Source of the DNA: Nitrospirales bacterium
GTDB lineage: Bacteria > Nitrospirota > Nitrospiria > Nitrospirales > UBA2166
Reading direction: 5' to 3'
Assembly (NCBI GenBank): GCA_012965905.1
Contig: DTRN01000107.1
Location: forward strand, 1 to 32,147
DNA length: 32,147 bases
Below the pieces are notes generated by a model. It was not told the DNA's origin. It did no database searches and was given only the letters and a program-made list of their open reading frames with translations. Position 1 is the first letter of the stretch, and each line of letters opens with the position of its first letter. A program made the translations under genes and the position numbers. This document shows positions 17,383-26,049 of this stretch, one piece after another.

Positions 17383-20361
17383 TTGAGTTCAAACGCACAG
17401 AAGACCGTCGTCGTGATCGGAAACGGAATGGTCGGACAACGGTTTTGCGAGAAGCTGGTCGAGTTCGACTCAGCCAAGCAATACCGCATCGTCACCTTCT
17501 GCGAAGAGCCTCGGGCCGCGTACGATCGTGTTGGCCTCACATCTTTTTTTGCACACCGTGACGCCGAACAGCTGATGCTGGCGAAACTCGAGTGGTACGC
17601 CAACCAGAGTATTGAACTGCATGTTGGCGACAGAGCCAACCAGATCAATCGTCATGCCCACATAGTACGATCGGACAAAGGCGTGGAAATCGCCTACGAC
17701 ACAGTGGTCCTTGCGACCGGATCTTATCCCTTTGTGCCCCCTATCCCAGGCATCAATAAACAAGGGGTCTTTGTCTACCGCACCATTGAAGACCTGGAAC
17801 ACATCATCTCCTATGGTGCGAAGGTCAAACGCGCTGCAATCATTGGCGGAGGCCTGCTCGGGCTTGAAGCAGCCAAAGCAGCCTTTGATCTCAGTCTCGA
17901 AACCCATGTTGTCGAGTTCGCCCCACGACTGATGCCGCGACAAATTGACGATGCCGGATCGAGAATTCTAGTTCGAAAAATTGAGGACCTTGGCGTTTCC
18001 ATCCATCTCAACAAAGCGACCGAGGAAGTCCTCGGAAATGGCGCGGTCGAAGGATTGCGTTTCGAGGATGGGAGCGGACTCGACGTCGATATGATTATCG
18101 TCTCGGCTGGAATTCGCCCACGGGATGACCTCGCGCGTGATTGTGGCCTTGATGTCGGCGAACGCGGCGGTATCGTCGTCAACGATCATCTTCAAACATC
18201 GGATCACGCAATCTATGCCATCGGTGAAGTCGCGCTTCATAAGGGCATGGTGTACGGACTTGTCGCTCCCGGATACGAGATGGCAGAAGTTGTCGCAAAA
18301 AACCTCAGCGGCGGCGAAGCGTCGTTTACCAGCGCCGATTGCTCGACGAAATTAAAACTCATGGGCGTCGACGTCGCGAGTTTTGGAGACTATGAAGCGG
18401 GGCCAGAACGAGCCAAACCCCTCACGTGGGAAGACCCGTTTGCTGGGATCTATAAGAAACTGCTCTTTAGCCACGATGGGACCTCGCTGCTCGGTGGAAT
18501 CTTAATTGGCGATGCGAGCGAGTACAGTGGCCTCTATCTATGCAGCAAAAGCGATGAACCATTGCCATGCAAACCGCATGAACTGATTCTGGGTAAGTCG
18601 GGTGGTGCCTCGGCACTCGGCGGAGTAGAGGCGATGTCGGATACGGCGCAAATTTGCTCCTGCAATAACGTCACCAAGGGCGCCATCCGCACAACCATTT
18701 CCGAACAACAACTCACTGCAGTTGGACAAGTAAAGGAGGCCACCAAAGCTGGAACCGGCTGCGGGGGGTGTATGCCCCTGGTCACCGACCTCTTTAACGC
18801 TGAAATGGCAGCGGCCGGGGTAAAGGTGATCAACCACCTCTGCGAACACTTCGCATATTCACGCACAGAGATGTTCGCCCTGATCAAGGCAAAGGAATTA
18901 GAAACCTTCGACGATGCGATCGCGCACTGTGGCACCGGTTACGGGTGTGAAGTCTGCAAACCAGCCATCGCCTCGATTCTCGCCGCCTTGTGGAACGACA
19001 ATATCATGTTGCCCGAGCATCAAACCCTTCAGGACACCAACGACCGTTTTCTGGCCAACATGCAGCGGGGCGGGTTGTATTCAGTCATTCCCAGAGTGCC
19101 GGGAGGTGAGATCACGCCAGACAAATTGATTGTGTTAGGCGAAACCGCAAAACAATTCGGGCTTTACTCTAAAATTACCGGCGGACAGCGCATCGACCTC
19201 TTTGGCGCACAGGTGCAAGACCTCCCCGATATTTGGGAGAAGCTCGTTGATGCCGGCTTCGAAAGCGGCCATGCCTATGGAAAGGCGTTGCGCACTATTA
19301 AGAGTTGCGTGGGAACCACGTGGTGTCGCTACGGCGTACAAGATTCTGTCGCATTCGCGGTGCGCCTGGAAAACCGCTACAAGGGCGTGCGTGCACCTCA
19401 CAAAATAAAAAGCGCGGTATCCGGCTGTATCCGCGAGTGCGCCGAAGCCCAAAGCAAAGACTTTGGATTGGTCGCAACGGAAAACGGCTACAACCTGTAT
19501 GTGTGCGGCAACGGAGGAGCGAAGCCACGACACGCGGATCTCTTCGCCACAGACCTCGATGAGGGTACGGCGATCACCTATATCGATCGCTTCCTGATGT
19601 ATTACAGCATGACCGCTGACAAACTTACTCGAACATCGGTCTGGCTTGAGAAACTTGAAGGGGGCATCCAGCACCTGAAGGAAGTCGTCATCGATAACAA
19701 GCTTGGCATCTGCGCTGAACTTGAAACACGCATGCAATTCCTGGTTGATTCGTATTCCTGCGAGTGGGCTGAGGCAGTCAAAAACCCCGAGCGACGAAAA
19801 CAGTTTCGTCAGTTCGTCAATACCGACGAAACCGAACCGTGTATCGAAATTGTTTCAGAACGCGGTCAGCAGCGACCGGCCAATTGGCCAAGTGAAACGG
19901 TGTCGATTGAACAATTTAATATGCTGAGGAGTCGAACGGAGATCGAAACAGAGTCGGAGCCAGAACGCTCATGGGTCAAGGTAGGGACGGTGCATGATTT
20001 TCCGAGCAACGGCGGCGCAACCATTAAGTACGGCAAGGTACAAATCGCCGTCTTCAATTTCGCCAGCCGAGGTAAGTGGTACTCATGCCAGCAGATGTGT
20101 CCACATAAAAAAGCGTTTGTCTTATCCCGCGGGATCATCGGTGATATCGACGGCACCCCAAAAGTCGCCTGTCCAATGCATAAGAAAAACTTTTCGCTGG
20201 AATCTGGAGAATGTCTGAGCGGTGAAGAGTATGCCGTGCAGGTTTTTCCAGTTCGAGTAGAGGGAGAGGACGTCTACTTAAACCTCCCTGAAAGTGATGT
20301 CCTCAATCCCCTCCTCGCAACTGAAATCGGATGCACCCTGGCTACATCATGCACGGGGTGA
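17383..20361 (+). CDS. nirB: Fused assimilatory nitrite reductase NirB-NirD (NAD(P)H, siroheme, Rieske)
   Basis: It reduces nitrite to ammonia with NAD(P)H, in the cytoplasm. The 992 residues comprise an FAD domain (I-G-N-G-M-V-G near 12), an NAD(P) domain (I-G-G-G-L-L-G near 154), a BFD [2Fe-2S] domain (C425, C427, C460, C463), a second BFD-like module (C487, C516, C522, C525), the siroheme/[4Fe-4S] domain (C642, C648, C682, C686; N-L-Y-V-C-G-N-G-G-A-K-P-R) and a C-terminal NirD Rieske-like domain from about 865, with C906-P-H908 and C930-P-M-H933. In E. coli NirB and NirD are separate proteins; here they are one chain. The start is TTG at 17383: the nucleotide-binding loop needs residues upstream of the next Met, and GGAG lies 12 nt ahead. 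It diverges from narK. Confidence 0.95.
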   Translation: MSSNAQKTVVVIGNGMVGQRFCEKLVEFDSAKQYRIVTFCEEPRAAYDRVGLTSFFAHRDAEQLMLAKLEWYANQSIELHVGDRANQINRHAHIVRSDKGVEIAYDTVVLATGSYPFVPPIPGINKQGVFVYRTIEDLEHIISYGAKVKRAAIIGGGLLGLEAAKAAFDLSLETHVVEFAPRLMPRQIDDAGSRILVRKIEDLGVSIHLNKATEEVLGNGAVEGLRFEDGSGLDVDMIIVSAGIRPRDDLARDCGLDVGERGGIVVNDHLQTSDHAIYAIGEVALHKGMVYGLVAPGYEMAEVVAKNLSGGEASFTSADCSTKLKLMGVDVASFGDYEAGPERAKPLTWEDPFAGIYKKLLFSHDGTSLLGGILIGDASEYSGLYLCSKSDEPLPCKPHELILGKSGGASALGGVEAMSDTAQICSCNNVTKGAIRTTISEQQLTAVGQVKEATKAGTGCGGCMPLVTDLFNAEMAAAGVKVINHLCEHFAYSRTEMFALIKAKELETFDDAIAHCGTGYGCEVCKPAIASILAALWNDNIMLPEHQTLQDTNDRFLANMQRGGLYSVIPRVPGGEITPDKLIVLGETAKQFGLYSKITGGQRIDLFGAQVQDLPDIWEKLVDAGFESGHAYGKALRTIKSCVGTTWCRYGVQDSVAFAVRLENRYKGVRAPHKIKSAVSGCIRECAEAQSKDFGLVATENGYNLYVCGNGGAKPRHADLFATDLDEGTAITYIDRFLMYYSMTADKLTRTSVWLEKLEGGIQHLKEVVIDNKLGICAELETRMQFLVDSYSCEWAEAVKNPERRKQFRQFVNTDETEPCIEIVSERGQQRPANWPSETVSIEQFNMLRSRTEIETESEPERSWVKVGTVHDFPSNGGATIKYGKVQIAVFNFASRGKWYSCQQMCPHKKAFVLSRGIIGDIDGTPKVACPMHKKNFSLESGECLSGEEYAVQVFPVRVEGEDVYLNLPESDVLNPLLATEIGCTLATSCTG

Positions 20362-20405
20362 CGCCGCTTGAAAATTAGCGTACGTAATATAATGGAGGAA
20401 TCACG

Positions 20406-20645
20406 ATGACAATCATCACCGCAACGGAAGCCCGAAAAAAACTCTACACACTGCTTGACGATGTCGCTGATTCGCATGAGCCGATTCAAATTTCCGGCAA
20501 GCGCCACTCCGCTGTTCTCGTGTCCAAAGAGGACTGGCGTGCCATTCATGAAACGCTCTACCTCACCTCGATCCCCGGCATGCGTCAATCGATCGTCAAG
20601 GGATTAAAGACGCCTATTGATAAGTGCAACACGAAACTCGATTAG
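20406..20645 (+). CDS. Phd/YefM-family antitoxin
   Basis: A 79-residue protein whose N-terminus (T-I-I-T-A-T-E-A-R-K-K-L-Y-T-L-L-D-D-V) is the DNA-binding, dimerising part of YefM-like antitoxins. It is followed by P-I-Q-I-S-G-K-R-H-S-A-V-L-V-S-K-E-D-W. It has a clear ribosome site (GGAGG at 20394-20398). The last base of its stop is the first base of the toxin GTG, the usual coupling in these modules. It probably represses its own operon and neutralises the toxin. Confidence 0.9.
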   Translation: MTIITATEARKKLYTLLDDVADSHEPIQISGKRHSAVLVSKEDWRAIHETLYLTSIPGMRQSIVKGLKTPIDKCNTKLD

Positions 20646-20908
20646 TGAGCTGGACACTTGTCTACACTAGTCAGGCCAACCGCGATGCGAAGGAACTCTC
20701 GCGGTCTGGGCTAAAGCCCCAAGCACAACAACTCCTGGAGATCCTGTCCAAAGATCCCTACCAAACTCCCCTGCCCTATGCAAAGCTCGTGGGTGACCTC
20801 ACAGGAGCATGTTCCCGCCGAATCAACATTCAGCATCGTCTTGTCTACCAAGTGCTTGATGACATCAAGACCGTCAAGATCATCCGCATGTGGACACACT
20901 ATGAATAA
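20645..20908 (+). CDS. YoeB/Txe-family toxin (mRNA interferase)
   Basis: An 87-residue RelE-superfamily protein starting at GTG 20645, overlapping the antitoxin stop by 1 nt. It begins S-W-T-L-V-Y-T-S-Q-A, has the family's P-L-x-G-D-L-T-G-A-C-S-R-R-I core (here K-L-V-G-D-L-T-G-A) with R-L-V-Y, and ends in R-M-W-T-H-Y-E, matching the C-terminal His-Tyr pair needed for catalysis in YoeB. YoeB cleaves mRNA in the ribosomal A site; the same role is inferred. It converges on the dmsBC-like gene with 3 nt between the stops. Confidence 0.88.
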   Translation: MSWTLVYTSQANRDAKELSRSGLKPQAQQLLEILSKDPYQTPLPYAKLVGDLTGACSRRINIQHRLVYQVLDDIKTVKIIRMWTHYE

Positions 20909-20911
20909 GCG

Positions 20912-22684
20912 TCAGTGCGGAAATACTCCAACCGTCTGATTGTTGGCCAACCCAGTATCCCTTGCCAGTTGCTCGAAGCCGCGATTGTTTAGAAAGAGTG
21001 ATCCCGGCATGGTGGTGGGCGTCACCACCGAATAGAACAATGCCCTGCCGATGAGTTCTCCTACCAGCGCGGTCACAAAGAGAAATAGAATAACCCACGG
21101 CACAACAGTGCTCACAAGGTTCATCATCCACATCCCCACATTAGCACTTCCGAATGTGGCAGTCGCGACGACCGTCGCGAGGGTGACTGCACTGATGCTC
21201 ATCGTCAGATATGAGAGGGCGTTTCTCATTCTCTGAAACCGGCCGAATTTTCCAAAGAGCCTATCTCGCGATGTGTCAGCTTCCCCTTGTACATGGAGTG
21301 TGGCTTGTGTCTGCGTCGTCAATGGGCCAAACGGTTGATTCCAGTTGTTGTTCTGTGGTGAAGACACGAGATTTTGCAGATGTACGCGCTGGGAAATTGA
21401 CTGAATCACCTGCACCGTTAAGGCAACCGCAGTAAATGCGGCAAGTACTGCCACCGAGATCGGAGTCAGCAATCCGAGCACCGCCGCAACGAGGTACGGG
21501 CCTAGCATGAAGGCCGATGCGTAGAATGAAACCCAGGTGTGCGAGTGGTTCCAAAATGGCCTGGCTGGAATAATATAAATTTTCGACATGGTAAAGATGC
21601 TAGCGATTCCACACATCACCACAGTCGATCCCAACCCCCAATACACCCACGGACCTGAGACTCCTAGAAACGTCAACATTGTGAACAAGGTCAAGCTGCC
21701 GAAGAATAGTCCCATCGCGAGAATTTCACGACTCACCCAGGAATACCGTAGGTTGTTCAACGACCGATAACATCTCCACGGTTTTCCGAGGTGTGCAGTT
21801 GAAACCCCAAGGCCCACAGCCAGCAGCCCGGTGATACCAACAAGGATCGCCACGGTTGGAGCACGCAGACTACTCTCAAGACCAACGCCTGATGTCAGCA
21901 GCGGCAAGCTCCAAACTGAGAGGAACGCTCCAACCACAAACTGAGCGAGCAGGGTAAATGCCACCAGGGAGGTTTCGTGGGAGTGCAAGGACGACCAGGG
22001 TTCTTTTTCACGTGCATCGGGTGCCGCACTCGTTTTCCCAACCGAGTGGTAGGGAAGGGTATTCTCATTGGACTGATACTGAATCAACTCAGTATCAGCG
22101 CGATTCATGGTTGTGGGAAGCGAACGACTCTGCTCAAAACGCACGTTCGGTTTGCTGATATATGGATCTGGGAATCCGGCAATCTGGGTCAACACCTCTG
22201 GATTATCTCGTTCGTACTTCTCTATCTCACCAAATTCCAGCGCATGTCCCAAACAGGCGTCGACACAGGCTGGCTGTAGATTCTGTTCCAGCAGATCGAC
22301 ACACATATTGCACTTGCTTACCGAGCCTGTTGCAGGGTTGAAGGCGGGTGCCTCGTAGGGACATACCCAGGTGCAATACCGACAGCCGAAACAGATGTCG
22401 CTGTCCACGACGACGGCGCCGGTGTCCTGATACTTCACATAGGCACCGGTCGGACATCCCTTTAGACAGACGGGATCATCACAATGGTTGCAGGCCATTG
22501 AAATGTTGACCCTGGCATGGTCAGGATAGGTGCCACCTTCGAGATAGCCAACTTTTCTCCAGGCCACGTGCGACGGCAACCCATTCTTCTCACTACATGC
22601 CGCCTCACACGAGTGACACCCAATACAGTTATCGGCCTTGAAGATAAATCCAAGTTGTTGAGTCGCGGTAAATTCGTCGATCAT
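20912..22684 (-). CDS. Fused DmsB-DmsC-like electron-transfer and membrane-anchor subunit of the nitrate reductase
   Basis: A 590-residue fusion. Residues 1-165 are a four-cluster ferredoxin subunit with all 16 cysteines: C20-C23-C26-C30, C65-C68-C73-C77, C98-C101-C104-C108 and C125-C128-C140-C144. From about residue 235 to the end are eight predicted membrane helices of the DmsC/YnfH anchor family, which takes electrons from quinol in known relatives. There is no Tat or Sec signal, so the Fe-S part should face the cytoplasm. It overlaps nasA by 4 nt (ATGA) and surely forms a complex with it. A link to a different molybdoenzyme elsewhere is possible but less likely. Confidence 0.88.
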   Translation of the reverse strand: MIDEFTATQQLGFIFKADNCIGCHSCEAACSEKNGLPSHVAWRKVGYLEGGTYPDHARVNISMACNHCDDPVCLKGCPTGAYVKYQDTGAVVVDSDICFGCRYCTWVCPYEAPAFNPATGSVSKCNMCVDLLEQNLQPACVDACLGHALEFGEIEKYERDNPEVLTQIAGFPDPYISKPNVRFEQSRSLPTTMNRADTELIQYQSNENTLPYHSVGKTSAAPDAREKEPWSSLHSHETSLVAFTLLAQFVVGAFLSVWSLPLLTSGVGLESSLRAPTVAILVGITGLLAVGLGVSTAHLGKPWRCYRSLNNLRYSWVSREILAMGLFFGSLTLFTMLTFLGVSGPWVYWGLGSTVVMCGIASIFTMSKIYIIPARPFWNHSHTWVSFYASAFMLGPYLVAAVLGLLTPISVAVLAAFTAVALTVQVIQSISQRVHLQNLVSSPQNNNWNQPFGPLTTQTQATLHVQGEADTSRDRLFGKFGRFQRMRNALSYLTMSISAVTLATVVATATFGSANVGMWMMNLVSTVVPWVILFLFVTALVGELIGRALFYSVVTPTTMPGSLFLNNRGFEQLARDTGLANNQTVGVFPH

Positions 22685-24825
22685 AGGACCGAGAATTTCT
22701 CGATTTTCACGGCAGCCTGCTTATACGCCGGTTGTCGCGAGTAGGGGTCCAAGAGACCGAGGGTCATGAAATTTGAGCCTTTGGCGAAATGAAACGGAAT
22801 AAAAATCATCCCTGGTGCCACACATTCCGTCACTTGAACGATGACGGTCATTTCTCCTCGTCTCGATATCACCCGCACCGAATCCAACGATGTCATCCCC
22901 AATTGATTGGCATCAATGGAATTCATTTCCACATATGGGATGGGCGAGAACTTATTCAGATTCCCAATCTGGCCAGTCTTTGTTCGCGTATGCCAGTGCT
23001 CAATGACCCTACCGGTATTCAGCCAGAACGGATATTCGTCATCCGGGCGTTCATTGATATCGTGAAACTCGAGCGCGATGAAGCGTGCTTTTCGATCGGC
23101 GGTATGAAAATGCCCATCGGCATAGAGCCGCGGACTCCCCTCTTCCGTCGGAGCGGGCCACTGAATCCCGCCTTCTCGTTCCAACGCGTCATAACTCAAC
23201 CCGGAATAATCACAAGGCCGCCCTTTGCTGATCGTCTTAAGTTCTTCGAACATCACTTCAGATGTTGGAGACGGGAGAAGATGCCCGACCTCGAGTTTCT
23301 CAGCCATCGCGGAGAAAATCTCTAAATCGCTTTTGGCTTCGCCGGGAGGCTCGACCGCTTTTCTGACTAACCCCACGCGGCGCTCAGAATTGGTGAAGGT
23401 CCCAGTTTTTTCAGCCCACATCGCGGCAGGGAGAAACACGTTGGCATACTCCGCTGAATCCACATTTTCGAACACATCTTGGACGACGAGGAACTCAAGA
23501 TTGCTCAAACTCTTCGCGATCCGATGTGTGTCTGGCATGGATGTCGCAGGATTGGTTGCGATGAGCCAGAGGCCTTTGACCTTTCCCGCCTCGATGTCCG
23601 GAAAGATGTCCGTCATTGTCTTGCCCAGTTTCGTGGGAAAAAACGATTCATCAACACCCCAATATTTGGCAATCTCCGCTCGATGTTCCTGGTTTTCAAG
23701 CTGTCGGTAGCCTGGCAATCCTGAGCATGACGAAAACTCCCGCGTTCCCATCGCGTTACATTGACCTGTAATCGAAAGCGATGTCCCCCCAGGTTTCCCA
23801 ATATTTCCAGTGAGTAAAGCAAGATTGTTGATGGCGACGACTCCGTCCGACCCGTGCACCGACTGATTGATCCCCATCGTCCAAATGGACATCGCGGCAT
23901 TCGCTCTTCCATAAATTCTGGCCACGTTTCGAATTGTGGATGCCGGAATCCCGGTAATCGGTTCCGCGTATTCCGGAGAGTACTGCGTCACCGTCTCCAC
24001 AAACGCATCGAAACCGTTGGTGTAGTTTTCAATGTATTCCCGGTTAGCAAGTCGTTCTTCCAACACCACGTGAGCAAGCGCATTCAGCAACACCAAGTCT
24101 GTACCAGGATTGATCGCAAGGTGAATATCCGCGTTCTGTGCAAACACGGTCACACGCGGATCAATGACGACAACAGGAAAGCGACGTCGTTCAAGCGCGG
24201 TTTTGAGTCGGTAGTAGATCACCGGATGGCACTCGACAAGATTTGATCCAAACGCTAACAGACATTCGGTCGCATCAAAATCGTCGTAGCACCCCGGCGG
24301 GCCGTCGGATCCGAACGACCGTTTGTAGCCTGATACCGCACTGGCCATGCAGAGAGTCGTATTCCCATCGTAGTTATTCGTTCCAAGCCCGCCGCGCACG
24401 AGTTTTCCTAAGGCATAGAATTCTTCAGTGTAGATCTGGCCAGTGCTGACCACCGCAAGCGCGTCTCGACCATACGTGCCCATAATGCGACGAAATTCCG
24501 TAGCCGTTCGCGTGAGTGCAGCGTCCCAGGAAACTCGGCGATATGGCGTGATCGGGTCATCGCGCATTAACGGATGGGTTCCACGGTTTGGCGCATTAAT
24601 CGCCTCAAATTCCCAGATACCTTTAAGGCAAAGTTTTCCTTGATTGACCGGGTGATCTTTCGTCCCGCGCACAGAAACCGCGCGACCATCCTTCACCCCC
24701 ACTTCAATGCCGCAGCCGGTCGAGCAATACCCGCAGATGGTCTTCGCCCACCGGTCGGCAGGGTTCCGGCGGACCTTCACCTTGCGGGCTTGACGATCCG
24801 CATTACTTTTAAAGAGGGTTAACAT
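22681..24825 (-). CDS. nasA: Assimilatory nitrate reductase catalytic subunit (NasA/NarB type)
   Basis: A bis-MGD molybdoenzyme of 714 residues that should reduce nitrate to nitrite. A [4Fe-4S] site is formed by C31, C34, C38 and C66. The likely Mo-ligand cysteine C159 lies in T-L-C-M-A-S-A-V-S-G-Y-K-R-S-F-G, which is characteristic of the Nap/Nas branch and excludes formate dehydrogenase (selenocysteine or a different context). There is no Tat signal, so it is cytoplasmic. It lacks the C-terminal [2Fe-2S] BFD extension of longer NasA proteins, so it resembles short NarB. The downstream fused DmsB-DmsC subunit probably supplies electrons. The ATG at 24825 has only a weak ribosome site; a GTG at codon 16 is an alternative that would give the transcript a normal leader. 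Confidence 0.9.
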   Translation of the reverse strand: MLTLFKSNADRQARKVKVRRNPADRWAKTICGYCSTGCGIEVGVKDGRAVSVRGTKDHPVNQGKLCLKGIWEFEAINAPNRGTHPLMRDDPITPYRRVSWDAALTRTATEFRRIMGTYGRDALAVVSTGQIYTEEFYALGKLVRGGLGTNNYDGNTTLCMASAVSGYKRSFGSDGPPGCYDDFDATECLLAFGSNLVECHPVIYYRLKTALERRRFPVVVIDPRVTVFAQNADIHLAINPGTDLVLLNALAHVVLEERLANREYIENYTNGFDAFVETVTQYSPEYAEPITGIPASTIRNVARIYGRANAAMSIWTMGINQSVHGSDGVVAINNLALLTGNIGKPGGTSLSITGQCNAMGTREFSSCSGLPGYRQLENQEHRAEIAKYWGVDESFFPTKLGKTMTDIFPDIEAGKVKGLWLIATNPATSMPDTHRIAKSLSNLEFLVVQDVFENVDSAEYANVFLPAAMWAEKTGTFTNSERRVGLVRKAVEPPGEAKSDLEIFSAMAEKLEVGHLLPSPTSEVMFEELKTISKGRPCDYSGLSYDALEREGGIQWPAPTEEGSPRLYADGHFHTADRKARFIALEFHDINERPDDEYPFWLNTGRVIEHWHTRTKTGQIGNLNKFSPIPYVEMNSIDANQLGMTSLDSVRVISRRGEMTVIVQVTECVAPGMIFIPFHFAKGSNFMTLGLLDPYSRQPAYKQAAVKIEKFSVL

Positions 24826-24839
24826 CTCGGGTTAGTAGT

Positions 24840-24855
24840 TGCAGATTCCGTGCCA
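24840..24855 (-). promoter_or_regulatory. Sigma-54 promoter for nasA and dmsBC-like
   Basis: On the minus strand: TGGCACG-GAAT-CTGCA, matching the -24/-12 core at 9 of 10 positions (T to C in the -12 box). The -12 C is at 24841, so transcription should start near 24829, about 4 nt before the annotated ATG. It has the same geometry as the narK promoter. Two palindromes lie further upstream, TAAACATGTTTA at 24922-24933 and CACGATCGTG at 25009-25018; either could be an activator site, but neither resembles the narK-nirBD repeat. Confidence 0.65.
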
Positions 24856-25058
24856 AACTCTTATTTTTAAATAGGACCATGAAACACCTGTATATAGGGC
24901 CTTTTTTTAGGTTCACGCTGTTAAACATGTTTAGTTCGAACACAACAATGGCCGACATTCTTGGCGCATCAGACAATTTTGGACGGAGATCGGATGTACC
25001 GGTGGCCACACGATCGTGCATGTCAGATCGCGTAGTGAGAATCAGGTTACGGTGAAGA

Positions 25059-25571
25059 CTATGCGGAAGGGTCGAGAGGAAAAATTGCTACAGCGCCTTG
25101 AAAGTTATGCAGGACCATTTCTGAAACGCTGCCGAGCGCGAGTCGATGAAGACCACGCCCTCCATGGGAACCCATGAGAATAATGTCAGGTTGCATTTCT
25201 GACGCGAATTGGACAATGGCTCCCCCTGGAATACCCGTCACGATGGACGCGCTCGCAGAATACCCCAGGGACGATATCGACGATATCCGTGACGCGGCAT
25301 CATCAACGAGTTTCTGTGCCGCGTCGCGCGCGCTTGTGGGTATCGTCACAACGGTAATCTGAGTACTTGGTCCAAAGGGCTTCTTTTCCAAAAAGGCATA
25401 CGCGGCCGCGGCATCTTCTGGTCCCTTCAGGGGGAGCAAGACCCGTTTCACTTCTGTGATAGGCTTTTTAACCACCAGCGTCGGACAACACCCCTCAGAG
25501 AGAACGCCCTGCGAGATACTCCCAAAGACGAGTTTTTCCAACGAGCTGAGTCCCCGTGCACCAAGAACCAT
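25059..25571 (-). CDS. Universal stress protein, tandem type, 5'-truncated
   Basis: 170 residues from ATG at 25571. The first 36 residues (V-L-G-A-R-G-L-S-S-L-E-K-L-V-F-G-S-I-S-Q) are only the C-terminal end of a UspA domain, the ATP-phosphate loop G-x-x-G-x9-G-S. Residues about 40-170 are a complete second UspA domain with M-G-S-H-G-G-R-G-L-H-R-L-A-L-G-S-V-S. The first 100 or so residues of domain 1 are missing: upstream in frame only nine unrelated codons precede a stop. No ribosome site is visible. It overlaps the oppositely directed kinase fragment by 16 nt. It is probably a pseudogene, though domain 2 alone could still fold. Confidence 0.8.
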   Translation of the reverse strand: MVLGARGLSSLEKLVFGSISQGVLSEGCCPTLVVKKPITEVKRVLLPLKGPEDAAAAYAFLEKKPFGPSTQITVVTIPTSARDAAQKLVDDAASRISSISSLGYSASASIVTGIPGGAIVQFASEMQPDIILMGSHGGRGLHRLALGSVSEMVLHNFQGAVAIFPLDPSA

Positions 25572-26026
25572 TTGCCATGGGCGACCTCGTCCTAGACATC
25601 ATTGTGAAATTTCAGCTCGCCGCTGAAGTGGCAGAGATCCGAATCCAACACAATTGCCCACGCGACCTTCCCCTGGTGACGGGAGATATCGCGCTCATTG
25701 ACCGTGTGCTTGACAACCTGATTGAAAATGCGATTCGGCACACACCCAAAGGAGGCACTGTCGCTGTCACGTTGCAGCGCGACGGGAATACCGTGTCCGC
25801 CACCGTCGGCGATAACGGATGCGGCATTCCAGAATCGGCTATGCCCCGCATCTTCGACCGATTATACCAAGTCGATCGTACCCGTACCACCAGCACCGGC
25901 CATGGAGGCCTTGGCCTGGCCATTGTGAAACGCATTCTCGATCTCCACCAACAATCTATCCAGGTCGAGAGTCAGCCCGACCGAGGTACGACGTTCTACT
26001 TCACGCTTCACGTTGCACCAGTGTAA
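25556..26026 (+). pseudogene. Histidine kinase fragment (HATPase_c domain only)
   Basis: An open frame of 156 residues that begins at the junction with the truncated stress gene. It starts within the linker after the dimerisation domain (E-P-F-A-M-G-D-L-V). It then contains the N-box E-N-L-I-E-N-A-I-R-H-T-P, G1 V-G-D-N-G-C-G-I-P, F-box I-F-D-R-L-Y-Q-V-D and G2 G-H-G-G-L-G-L-A-I-V-K-R-I, with a normal C-terminus. Sensor, membrane helices and the phosphorylated His domain are absent, and no response regulator gene is nearby. The GTG at 25556 has no ribosome site. It is likely the remains of a sensor kinase controlling the operon just downstream. Confidence 0.8.
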
Positions 26027-26049
26027 CTGACCAGCAACACGACCAAACT

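Noticed and set aside
19135-19737. 200-residue antisense frame inside nirBD
   Set aside because: A mirror frame of the siroheme-domain coding sequence, whose function is unambiguous on the plus strand.
20388-20393. Perfect TATAAT upstream of the antitoxin gene
   Set aside because: A start from it would fall near 20400, after the GGAGG ribosome site, and the nearest -35-like TTGAAA is only 14 nt away. It is probably chance; the real promoter is likely within or before the end of nirBD.
24885-24915. T-rich run as a terminator of the stress gene
   Set aside because: On the minus strand the run is A-rich, not T-rich, and no GC stem adjoins it.
24809-25021. 70-residue minus-strand frame overlapping the nasA start
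   Set aside because: Overlaps the nasA N-terminus, covers the sigma-54 element and palindromes, has no ribosome site and no protein-like pattern.
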